This document shows, one piece after another, positions 37,105-43,736 of a stretch of DNA of 43,736 nt. Under the pieces are notes generated by a model. It was not told the origin of the DNA and did not search any database. It saw only the letters and a list, made by a program, of their open reading frames with translations. Numbering within the stretch: position 1 is the first letter of the stretch; each line of letters starts with the position of its first letter. The stretch is from Geitlerinema sp. P-1104 (GTDB lineage: Bacteria > Cyanobacteriota > Cyanobacteriia > Cyanobacteriales > Geitlerinemataceae). The stretch lies in the NCBI GenBank assembly GCA_012911965.1, contig SMDP01000009.1, positions 1 through 43,736 on the forward strand, in the 5' to 3' direction. Both the position numbers and the translations under genes were made by a program.

Positions 37105-37686
37105 ATGTTAAGCATGAAAAGTTTATCCGGTATGTTATTAACGTCATCGATTCTATTTGGCACGGCTGCTCCTAGTGCCACGGCGATTGAGATGGTGGAT
37201 ATCCATCATCCTCAGCCTAACGATATCGTGACGAACCCAGTTGAAGTTTGTGGCGTGGGTACGGGTCGCCATGGTGAGATTACGATGCAACTGCGCGACG
37301 ATGGGGGAACTGAGTTATTTCATGATTTCTTTCAAGTTGGCGGATTGGGAATTTGGCGAGACTTCTGTGTAACAATTCCCTTGTCATCCATTCCTGAGAC
37401 GGCTCAGGGTGAGTTGGAAGTCTCGACGGGAACCGGCCCCGATGGTGGACCTGATGCCATTATTCCGGTGGTCTTCGCTGAGGCGATTATGGATGATTAT
37501 GATGGCTTTCGGGCCCATACAATTCGTGACGGGGAAACTCTCTACTCTATTGCCCAAGAGTATTACGAGAATCCCAACAATTATCAGCGCATCATCGATG
37601 CGAATCCCCAACGAATTGATGATGTTGATGAGCTGGAGGTGGGTCAAACTCTGCGCGTTCCCCTATCACGGGACTGGATACAATAG
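37105..37686 (+). CDS. exported Gmad2-LysM protein
   Basis: A 193-residue protein. A signal peptide (MLSMKSLSGMLLTSSILFG to ATA) precedes an immunoglobulin-like Gmad2-type domain (VDIHHPQPNDIVTNPVEVCG, then FFQVGGLGIWRDFCVTI) and a C-terminal LysM (TIRDGETLYSIAQEYYENP to VGQTLRVP). LysM binds glycan strands of peptidoglycan. Two cysteines in the middle domain could pair. I chose the ATG at 37105 since a signal peptide follows directly; an in-frame upstream start adds 22 residues. Envelope function is likely; the specific role is unknown. Confidence 0.75.
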   Translation: MLSMKSLSGMLLTSSILFGTAAPSATAIEMVDIHHPQPNDIVTNPVEVCGVGTGRHGEITMQLRDDGGTELFHDFFQVGGLGIWRDFCVTIPLSSIPETAQGELEVSTGTGPDGGPDAIIPVVFAEAIMDDYDGFRAHTIRDGETLYSIAQEYYENPNNYQRIIDANPQRIDDVDELEVGQTLRVPLSRDWIQ

Positions 37687-37761
37687 GTACAAAGATGACT
37701 GTACTACTCCCTCTCCTGCAGAAAAGGGGGGGGGTTAAAAATCTAAATCTTAGGCTCGACA

Positions 37762-37846
37762 CGATCGCGCCTTTTCTATAACTACGGGAGTTAGGGATTG
37801 ACCCAGAAATTCAAAGGGTTTCTGGATTGAGTAGCTCTTCCGTTTG
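37762..37846 (+). pseudogene. relic of the 3-prime end of a Uma2 gene
   Basis: The block from 37762 aligns by eye with the last codons of the Uma2 gene at 34297-34342 (shared CGATCGCGCCTT, ACGGGAG-like and ATTGACCC segments) with one single-base indel. It encodes LRELGIDPE in frame and then reaches a stop. Nothing upstream resembles the body of the gene, so only the tail survives. Confidence 0.6.
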
Positions 37847-38205
37847 AATTGATCCGGATTAAAGTTTAATTGTTACACATTTGTTAAGGCAATTTTTCTG
37901 ATATCCATAAAAATTACTAACAAGCTCAATTCCCCATATATTCGTCCTTTGAGATGGCTCCAAAACATAACAAATGATGAAATTCACTGTAATTAAGCCC
38001 ATCACCCCCTTGTCGCCTTGGGAAGTGACTTGCTAACATTGTAAACAAGAGCGTATTAGGTGTAGCTACTAGCTAATCGTCGCTCACCAGGAGTAGATGA
38101 AAAGGAAAGCGAACCTAGAGCTGGATATGCGATCGCACCTTTGCACCGGAAATGGAGGGTTAGAGCTTCATAGAAGTGTGCCTTGCACAACCGCTCATAC
38201 GAGGT

Positions 38206-38259
38206 CTGATTTAATTGCTCGTTCATGGTAAGTCCTAGGAATTTACCGGATTAAATCAG
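38206..38259 (+). promoter_or_regulatory. stem-loop in the leader of the haloperoxidase gene
   Basis: CTGATTTAAT (38206-38215) and ATTAAATCAG (38250-38259) form a perfect ten-base stem. Inside it GGTAA (38227-38231) pairs with TTACC (38243-38247), capped by a loop containing CCTAGG. No T tract follows, so it is not a typical terminator. It ends 15 bases before the AGGAG ribosome site at 38275-38279 and could affect translation or mRNA stability. Confidence 0.5.
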
Positions 38260-38287
38260 TCTCATGCTGAACACAGGAGACTACATT

Positions 38288-40093
38288 ATGGCTAGTCCGA
38301 AAGACACCCAGGTTCTTGAGCAGCTAAACGATGTGATGGCTCAAAGTGCCTCGGATGATGAACGTCAAGCTTTAGCACTGAAGACACGAATTGAAGCTAG
38401 CTTAAACGCCTATCGACGCCCGGAAGGCAAAAGCCAAAATAATGGTGAAGAATATCAATACCGCAATGATGATGGTCAGCGGACCTACATTGCCAACTTC
38501 ACCAAAGGCTTACAACATAATGAGTTTGGTGAAGTAATTCCCGAACAGTATGAAACCCTACTTCATGCTGTGGAAACACGGGATTCCCAGGCCTTCAAAG
38601 AAATTCCTCGTTTTGGGGGTCGTCCATTAGTCAACCCTCAAGCCGGTTTAGCCTTCAGCCTACAGGGGCCCGATGGTCATGCCGTCAAAACCCGTTCAAA
38701 AGGGGGACATCCCATTTCGATTCGTCCAGCTCCACGAATCGACACCCCCGAAGTCTCAGCCGAAATGGCAGAACTCTACTGGATGGCTCTATTACGGGAC
38801 ACCAATTTTACAGAGTTTGAACGGAGTGCTCTCGCCAAGAAAGCAGCCGAGTCTCTGTCGAAATTCTCAGACTTCCGGGGACCCAAAGACCATGGAAACG
38901 TGACACCCCGTAACCTATTTCGAGGTTTCACTCAAGGAGACATCCGTGGGCCTTATATCTCCCAATTCCTAGTGAAGGGGAATACAAGCAGTGAGGACGA
39001 TACAGGAAAAGATGGGAAAATTAAGTACGGTTCCCTGACCATTGATTTACGCCAGCGGACTGTTGAAGCAGGTTCTGACTGGATGATGAGCGACTTCAAA
39101 TACTGGTTGGCGGTTCAGAACGGCAATGACACTAAAGAAAAAGATAAATTTGACGAGGAGGCTCGCCGTTTCATTCGCAACCCGCGCGACTTAGCCAACT
39201 ACGTTCATTTTGATCAACTGCACCAAGCCTACTTTAATGCCTGCTTGTTCCTATTATCGGAGCGGTATTTAGAGTTCGTGCCGTTGCGTGATAAGCCACT
39301 GACGTTGGATCAACGGAGTCCAGAAGGGGAAGGCTTTGAATTTCCCTTTACCGATGGAAATCCCTATAAGGGCCTCGACAATCAAGAAGGTTTTGGAACC
39401 TTTGGCGCTCCTCATATCCTGAGCCTTGTCAGTGAAGTTTCAACTCGTGCGTTAAAGGCTGTCTGGTACGAGAAGTGGTTTGTGCATCGCCGCCTACGTC
39501 CGGAAGAGTTTGGTGGACGCATTCATGTTCATCTCGATGATGACAATGATGTCCGCTATCCCATTGACTCGGAAATTATCGAGTCTCTGACTCATGGCCA
39601 TCTGAGCCATCATTTTGGCCCGAATGCAGATGCTGATAAGCGTTTTGAGAACTACTTGCTCCCTCAAGTGTTCCCTGAAGGGTCACCCATGCACCCCGCC
39701 TATGGTGCAGGTCATGCGACAGTTGCCGGTGCTTGTGTGACAGTTCTTAAGGCTTGGTTTGATGAGGGTCAAGTTATTCAGAATCCATTGGTTCCTACTG
39801 AGGATGGTACTGAACTGACTGAATACCAGGGATCAGATAAGCTTACGGTTGGTGGTGAGTTGAACAAGTTGGCGGCTAACATCTCCCTCGGTCGCAACAT
39901 GGCGGGTGTTCATTGGCGCAGTGATCATGATGAATCCCTGCTGTTGGGTGAAGCTGTAGCCATCAATTTGATGCAGGAGCAGTTCCTGACCTTCAATGAA
40001 AAGCGTTCTGATGGTAGCCCACCCTTCTTTGAACTCACGAAGTTTGATGGACATCGGATCAAGATTGACGCTGAGGGGGTCACTGAACTGTAG
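38288..40093 (+). CDS. vanadium-dependent haloperoxidase
   Basis: A 601-residue haloperoxidase from the ATG at 38288, eight bases after AGGAG. Such enzymes use vanadate and hydrogen peroxide to oxidise halides. Ligand residues are present at the spacing of the Corallina enzyme: Lys396 and Arg404 (WYEKWFVHRRLRP), His469 and Gly475-His476 (MHPAYGAGHA), Arg536 (SLGRNMAG) and the vanadate-linked His542 (GVHWRSDHD). The serine before Gly-His in algal bromoperoxidases is alanine here (Ala474). No signal peptide is visible, so it would be cytoplasmic or released by lysis. It stands alone with a structured leader upstream and an inverted-repeat element downstream. Confidence 0.9.
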   Translation: MASPKDTQVLEQLNDVMAQSASDDERQALALKTRIEASLNAYRRPEGKSQNNGEEYQYRNDDGQRTYIANFTKGLQHNEFGEVIPEQYETLLHAVETRDSQAFKEIPRFGGRPLVNPQAGLAFSLQGPDGHAVKTRSKGGHPISIRPAPRIDTPEVSAEMAELYWMALLRDTNFTEFERSALAKKAAESLSKFSDFRGPKDHGNVTPRNLFRGFTQGDIRGPYISQFLVKGNTSSEDDTGKDGKIKYGSLTIDLRQRTVEAGSDWMMSDFKYWLAVQNGNDTKEKDKFDEEARRFIRNPRDLANYVHFDQLHQAYFNACLFLLSERYLEFVPLRDKPLTLDQRSPEGEGFEFPFTDGNPYKGLDNQEGFGTFGAPHILSLVSEVSTRALKAVWYEKWFVHRRLRPEEFGGRIHVHLDDDNDVRYPIDSEIIESLTHGHLSHHFGPNADADKRFENYLLPQVFPEGSPMHPAYGAGHATVAGACVTVLKAWFDEGQVIQNPLVPTEDGTELTEYQGSDKLTVGGELNKLAANISLGRNMAGVHWRSDHDESLLLGEAVAINLMQEQFLTFNEKRSDGSPPFFELTKFDGHRIKIDAEGVTEL

Positions 40094-40171
40094 TCTATGA
40101 TTGCCTGAGTCTATCTTGTTCAGGGTGTTTCTACTCAAATGACCTTGAGACTAGGCTAGAGGTTCAAGTCT

Positions 40172-40303
40172 TGGGTCTTCAGGAAATAGGCTGAGTTCCA
40201 GTGCTGATAAAACTGGGTTCGGGTAACTGTAAGCTATTGCTCTTACTGTCAAGAATCCAAGTTTTTATCAGTGATACGGCTTACCCCTAATCCTGAAGAC
40301 CCA
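40172..40303. repeat. 132-bp element of nested inverted repeats
   Basis: Outer arms TGGGTCTTCAGGA (40172-40184) and TCCTGAAGACCCA (40291-40303) are perfect 13-base inverted repeats. Inside them CTGATAAAACT (40204-40214) pairs with AAGTTTTTATCAG (40259-40271) with one bulge, and GTAAG pairs with CTTAC near the centre. The unit could be a long hairpin terminator, a small RNA or a MITE-like element. No flanking target duplication was recognised. Confidence 0.65.
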
Positions 40304-40353
40304 GACCTGTGGTTATTGTTTCTTATGTGTTGGTTACCATAGCGATAAAGCTC

Positions 40354-41055
40354 ATGAGACAAATTGGCTCCCTTTTGATTTTTATAACAATTGGCCTACT
40401 TGTATTTCCAGAGCAACCCTTGAGTGCCAAGGGTTCCATAGATGATGACTTAAGGATAGAACGGGAAACCTCTAATACTGCAACTTCTACGACGGCTCAC
40501 CCAGAGCTGACCATAGCAGAGTCGGCTAACTCCTATAATGGTGTGTCAGGACAGATTCAGGTTTCTCCACAGGCTACCCCAATAGAAGACGGGGGAGAAG
40601 GCTATGATGAATATGTTGAACGGCTGTGCCGTCAGGCAGCAGAGACTGACCGGTGTAAATATGAGTTAACAAAACTAGAAGTAGAGCGATTGAAGGCGGC
40701 CAAGCAATATCAAGTTTGGGTCTATAATCACCCTAGGGTTATGTTTCTTCTTAGGTTAATTTTTGATATTGTGAATTTTGTGGTCGTCATGCTAGTTGTT
40801 GGAACTGGATTATATCTATCTTATTTAGAGTGCAAGAAAGAGGAAACGCCAGAGGCTAAACTCAGCCTGGCTAAAGGCTGTGTGGAAATAGACTCAAATG
40901 TCATTGGTTTAGTGATTTTGGTGGTCTCTCTTGTCTTCTTATATTTATACATTATTAATGTTCGTCCAACGAATATTATAAACAATGATGTTGATGTCAA
41001 TGACCAGCCATCTCTGAGCGAATCATTAAATTTTGTTTTACCTCCGAATTCCTGA
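40354..41055 (+). CDS. membrane protein of unknown function
   Basis: A 233-residue protein from the ATG at 40354 (a GTG at 40309 would add 15 residues). The N-terminus is a signal-like helix (MRQIGSLLIFITIGLLVF). A polar region with two cysteines (RLCRQAAETDRCKYE) and a short helix follows, then two membrane segments (around VVVMLVVGTGLYLSYL and GLVILVVSLVFLYLYII) separated by a cysteine-containing loop. I do not recognise the family. It begins just after the nested inverted-repeat element. Confidence 0.55.
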   Translation: MRQIGSLLIFITIGLLVFPEQPLSAKGSIDDDLRIERETSNTATSTTAHPELTIAESANSYNGVSGQIQVSPQATPIEDGGEGYDEYVERLCRQAAETDRCKYELTKLEVERLKAAKQYQVWVYNHPRVMFLLRLIFDIVNFVVVMLVVGTGLYLSYLECKKEETPEAKLSLAKGCVEIDSNVIGLVILVVSLVFLYLYIINVRPTNIINNDVDVNDQPSLSESLNFVLPPNS

Positions 41056-41477
41056 TGAATGGCGTTAGTGAAACTAACACATTGACTCCCTTTTTACTCT
41101 TGTGGTTTTTTATATCAAAAATAGTCAAACCTTGGCTCTTTTGGGCAGAGGTTCCACTTGCCTGTTCCCTGGTCAGCAGACGGGATGACTCAATGACGGC
41201 CGATTCCTGCCACAGAAATCGAAAAAAAACAGTTGACAAACAGCTTTCCTTAGGCTATACTTAAACTATACAAATAAAGCCAAGCTCCTCAAGTCAGGCG
41301 CACCAATTTTTGACTGAGTTAGGTATAGGCTTCGCGGCTCCGGTGCGGGCCGCGAAAAGCCAAACATCTGGCCTGCGCATTTTTCTGTATTAACGGACAT
41401 TAATCTAAAGACGCAGACAATCCCGCCCTGAAGAAGATAAACTAGACTCCATCCTGGCAGTTGTCACCCATCGCGCC
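41056..41477. other. 422-bp intergenic region
   Basis: A 69-residue open frame begins at 41055 overlapping the previous stop, but its sequence resembles no family, so I do not call it. The notable element is the GC-rich hairpin at 41328-41361. The remainder shows no gene or repeat. Confidence 0.4.
41328..41361. repeat. GC-rich hairpin
   Basis: GGCTTCGCGGC pairs with GCCGCG and AAGCC (two A bulged) over an 11-base stem with a ten-base loop. It stands alone in an AT-rich gap about 115 bases before the next coding frame. It may be a terminator without a T tract or a copy of a dispersed repeat. Confidence 0.5.
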
Positions 41478-42425
41478 GTGACTCGTTTTATCCACGACCA
41501 ATTTGCCAAAGACTATCTCGAAGAACTGCTGACCCCTTACGGAAGCATCCAATCGCCCCGACGGGTGGCGGGAGAAGTCCGTCAAATCGACCTTTGGTTT
41601 TCCCCGAATCCCGAAGCTCGTCTCTCAGCCGAACCCCTGGGACTTCTAGCTCGCACTCTCGACTGTCCTGCCATCTTTGAACCTTATCGCAACCCAGTCA
41701 GCGGGCGAGAAATCCGAGATTGTCTGCTCAAACTCCTGGTCATCACCGCCGAACTTTCCCGAGAAGTCCGACGCCAGCCAACCTCAGTCGCCTCCTCCGA
41801 AGAACCCCGCCTCTGGATTCTCACCCCAACTGCCTCAGATGCGCTCTTGGAAAGCTTTGGTGCTACCCTAGAGGTAGAGCATTGTGGCGATGGTCTGTAT
41901 CATTTGCCCGTTGCCTTGCGGACGGTCATTGTGGTCATCCACCGACTGCCTCGTGACCTGGATACCCTATGGTTAAGGGTGTTAGGGCGAGGTCGAGTTC
42001 AGGAACAGGCCATTGACGAACTGGCCGAACTTCCCCCAGACAATCCTTTTCGTCGCAATGCCCTAATTCTGCTCAATCGCCTCAAAGCTGACTTAGAAAC
42101 CAACGCCAACCCCAATTCGGAGGATAGAGAGTTAATTATGCGTTTATCTCCTCTATTTGACCAACAACTTGAAGCCGCTCAACTGTCCGGTTTACAACAG
42201 GGACGTGAACAGGGACGTGAACAGGGACGGGAAGAAGGACGAGAAGAAGGACAGGAACAAGAACGACGGGAGGCGATCGCCAGCCTCCTAGAAGCCCGTT
42301 TTGGCCCCCTAGACGAGGAACTCAGGGAACTCCTAAACCCGATGATTCGCCAACCCTCTCGTGAAGTAATGCCCCTGCTGCTGCACCTCTCACGAGAGGA
42401 ACTCATCGAGCGGTTTCGCGGTTAA
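41478..42425 (+). CDS. Rpn/PD-(D/E)XK-like protein with charged repeat
   Basis: A 315-residue protein of a type common in cyanobacteria. It has an N-terminal FIHDQFAKDYLEELLTPYG-like opening resembling Rpn family nucleases and a variable middle. A low-complexity GREQGREQGREEGREEGQEQ stretch near residues 242-261 precedes a C-terminal ASLLEARFGPLDEELRELL helix region. The start GTG at 41478 is the first possible start in the frame; no good ribosome site is seen. Function is unknown; nuclease activity is only suggested by the family. Confidence 0.7.
   Translation: MTRFIHDQFAKDYLEELLTPYGSIQSPRRVAGEVRQIDLWFSPNPEARLSAEPLGLLARTLDCPAIFEPYRNPVSGREIRDCLLKLLVITAELSREVRRQPTSVASSEEPRLWILTPTASDALLESFGATLEVEHCGDGLYHLPVALRTVIVVIHRLPRDLDTLWLRVLGRGRVQEQAIDELAELPPDNPFRRNALILLNRLKADLETNANPNSEDRELIMRLSPLFDQQLEAAQLSGLQQGREQGREQGREEGREEGQEQERREAIASLLEARFGPLDEELRELLNPMIRQPSREVMPLLLHLSREELIERFRG
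42201..42260 (+). repeat. 12-bp tandem repeat within the Rpn-like gene
   Basis: Five units of GGACGTGAACAG and variants follow one another (two identical, three diverged), encoding four-residue GREQ-like units in frame. Slippage would change the length of the charged linker without breaking the frame. Confidence 0.75.
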
Positions 42426-42441
42426 ATCCAGTCCTGACGAC

Positions 42442-43736
42442 CTAGCGGGGGTCGCCAATCAAGATCAACGGCGACCAAAAATAAGGATGACTCTGAACCT
42501 GACTCAACTTCGCCTGCCGCAAGGCCTCAGCCTTACTCAACCCTTCCTGCATCATCAGACGATAAAACTCGCTCACCACCGCCTCCGTCGCCGCATCATC
42601 CACATTCCACAACGTCGCCATCAAGGCCCGCGCCCCGGCGCGTTCCCAGACATAGGCCATGCCCATAATGGCATCCCCATCCCGATTCGTCTGTAACGCC
42701 GTCTGACAGGCCGTTAAGGCCACCAATTCCGTGTCCTCCAACCCCAGTAACGCCGCATCCGCCAGGGGATATTCCCCATCGGCGAATAAGAGCGTGTTGG
42801 CCTCCATGTGGGTTTCTCGTTGGTCCTGATCCTCACAAATCTCGTTCCCCGACAAACAACAGCCCAATTGCTGAAAACAGCCGTGGGTGGCGAGATGTAG
42901 ATAGCGATGACGGGGAGATTGACGTTTGAACTGCTCCAGAGTGGCGCCGTCTTGGCGGTAAATCTGGCTGTCTGGGGCCAACGCCAGCAGTGCATCGACT
43001 TCAGCTTCGGTTCCGGGGAGATTAAAGGGGTCTTGGGTTTGGGGATTGGCGAAACCGAGAACTCGGTAGCCGGGAACCAGTCGCGGTGAGACGAGGGCCG
43101 AAACGAAGGCGGCGGCGATTAGGGTTCCTCCCAGAGTCCGATGCTGTTTGAGAGTCGCGCCAAGGCCAAGCACTCCCAGCAGCAGGGGAATGAGCCAGAG
43201 GGGGAAGGTTTGGGAAGAGGCGGGATTGGCGATGAGGGAACGACTTGATAGACGAGTCAGGTAATGGATGGGGTACTGTTCAAGTAGGAAGGTTTCCTCC
43301 TGAGAATCCCAGAGGGTTTCAAAGGGGAATTGGCGCAGGGACCCGGTGGCGATAATGGCCAGTTGTTGGGGGTTGAGGGCTTCAAGCTCCTCGGAGATGG
43401 GACGGATGAGGTGGTCGTAGAGGGGTGTGGCAAGGGTTAGATAGTCAGAGTCGCCACTTTGGAGCATTTGGCGATAGTCTGTCACCCAATCGTTGAACTC
43501 ATCGGCGTCGATGGGGACTTTCTGGACGCTGAGATGGTCGCGGCTGAGGAGGAAGAGGGCGATGCTGTCGGGGACGTTGGGGATGTTGGTGAGGAGAACC
43601 GGTTGCAAGACGACGGTTCCGCTGGGGAGGCTGGCTTGCAGTTGGCTGAGGTCTTCGGGTTCGATTTCAAAGAGTTCGGCGATTTCGGGGTAGCTGTTGG
43701 CGAGGGTTTCGGCTTGTTGATTGACTTGGGCTTCTA
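42442..43736 (-). CDS. CHAT domain protein with membrane segments, N-terminus outside the window
   Basis: The frame is open to the right edge, so the first methionine-like codon inside the window is not the true start; upstream residues such as EIEPEDLSQLQASLPSGTVV continue the family. CHAT is a caspase-like cysteine protease fold. The catalytic His is in LHLATHGCF and the Cys in ALTACQTAL, both intact. Between the two halves of the domain lies an insertion with two hydrophobic stretches (PLWLIPLLLGVLGLGA and LIAAAFVSALV). In cyanobacteria such proteins often have TPR repeats upstream; these would lie beyond the edge. Confidence 0.85.
   Translation of the reverse strand, partial: EAQVNQQAETLANSYPEIAELFEIEPEDLSQLQASLPSGTVVLQPVLLTNIPNVPDSIALFLLSRDHLSVQKVPIDADEFNDWVTDYRQMLQSGDSDYLTLATPLYDHLIRPISEELEALNPQQLAIIATGSLRQFPFETLWDSQEETFLLEQYPIHYLTRLSSRSLIANPASSQTFPLWLIPLLLGVLGLGATLKQHRTLGGTLIAAAFVSALVSPRLVPGYRVLGFANPQTQDPFNLPGTEAEVDALLALAPDSQIYRQDGATLEQFKRQSPRHRYLHLATHGCFQQLGCCLSGNEICEDQDQRETHMEANTLLFADGEYPLADAALLGLEDTELVALTACQTALQTNRDGDAIMGMAYVWERAGARALMATLWNVDDAATEAVVSEFYRLMMQEGLSKAEALRQAKLSQVQSHPYFWSPLILIGDPR

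Larger units (their letters stand above)
37687..38287. other. 601-bp intergenic region with a Uma2 relic and a structured leader
   Basis: It contains the Uma2 3-prime relic (37762-37846), an AT-rich spacer, and from about 38045 a purine-rich stretch with GAAAAGGAAAGCGAACC and GGAAATGGAGGG that could be structured RNA. It ends in the hairpin at 38206-38259 just before the haloperoxidase ribosome site. No complete gene is present. Confidence 0.5.

Noticed and set aside
41055-41264. 69-residue open frame overlapping the stop of the membrane protein by one base
   Set aside because: The start overlap is suggestive, but the sequence resembles no family, an open frame exists on the other strand as well, and no ribosome site is evident.
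1-43736. tRNA, rRNA, insertion sequence transposase or integrase genes marking an island
   Set aside because: None was recognised on reading both strands; the CRISPR locus abuts the ribosomal cluster without a visible mobile-element boundary.

Overview
The window is cyanobacterial chromosome. The evidence is the frequent HIP1 octamer GCGATCGC, an NdhN gene (subunit of the photosynthetic NDH-1 complex), the cyanobacterial order of the L3-to-prfA ribosomal cluster, and families typical of cyanobacteria (Uma2/DUF820, CHAT, TIGR03985 WYL regulator). The genus cannot be fixed from the sequence; a filamentous Oscillatoria/Phormidium-like organism is only a guess.

Layout. (1) 1-96: tail of an unknown gene, followed by a Phd/VapC toxin-antitoxin pair (148-766, minus) whose toxin is frameshifted. 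(2) 805-12361, minus strand: a type III-A CRISPR effector operon in the order csx3-AAA, cas10, csm2, csm3, csm4, csm5, AAA ATPase, DUF4435/TOPRIM protein, cas6, CARF-RelE. A WYL regulator (12415-13869, plus) is divergent from it. No cas1, cas2 or repeat-spacer array is visible. (3) 13908-31566, minus strand: prfA, rpmE, rpsI, rplM, truA, rplQ, rpoA, rpsK, rpsM, rpmJ, infA, adk, secY and the spc/S10-type ribosomal genes up to rplC, preceded by a leader of about 480 nt. (4) 32301-34350: ndhN and two head-to-head Uma2 paralogues. (5) 34351-41477: an accessory stretch with a decayed peptidoglycan hydrolase, two small exported proteins (one Gmad2-LysM), a Uma2 relic, a vanadium-dependent haloperoxidase and a membrane protein, separated by long structured intergenic regions. 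(6) 41478-43736: a PD-(D/E)XK/Rpn-like protein and a CHAT protease-like protein that runs off the right edge.

The most interesting part is the CRISPR operon. Cas10 keeps the GGDD cyclase motif, but its N-terminal region contains no histidine at all, so the HD nuclease is lost. Output should therefore rely on RNA cleavage by Csm3 and on cyclic oligoadenylate signalling. The operon carries a likely effector (CARF fused to a RelE-like domain, Cami1-type) and a likely off-switch (Csx3 ring nuclease fused to a P-loop ATPase). Between csm5 and cas6 lies an AT-rich ATPase plus DUF4435 pair. It has the family content, gene order and sizes of the PARIS abortive-infection system AriA/AriB, and the DUF4435 gene overlaps cas6 by four bases. 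This looks like a composite defence operon in which a PARIS-like module was inserted into a signalling-only type III-A system. That interpretation is inference from family recognition and gene order; no search was run.
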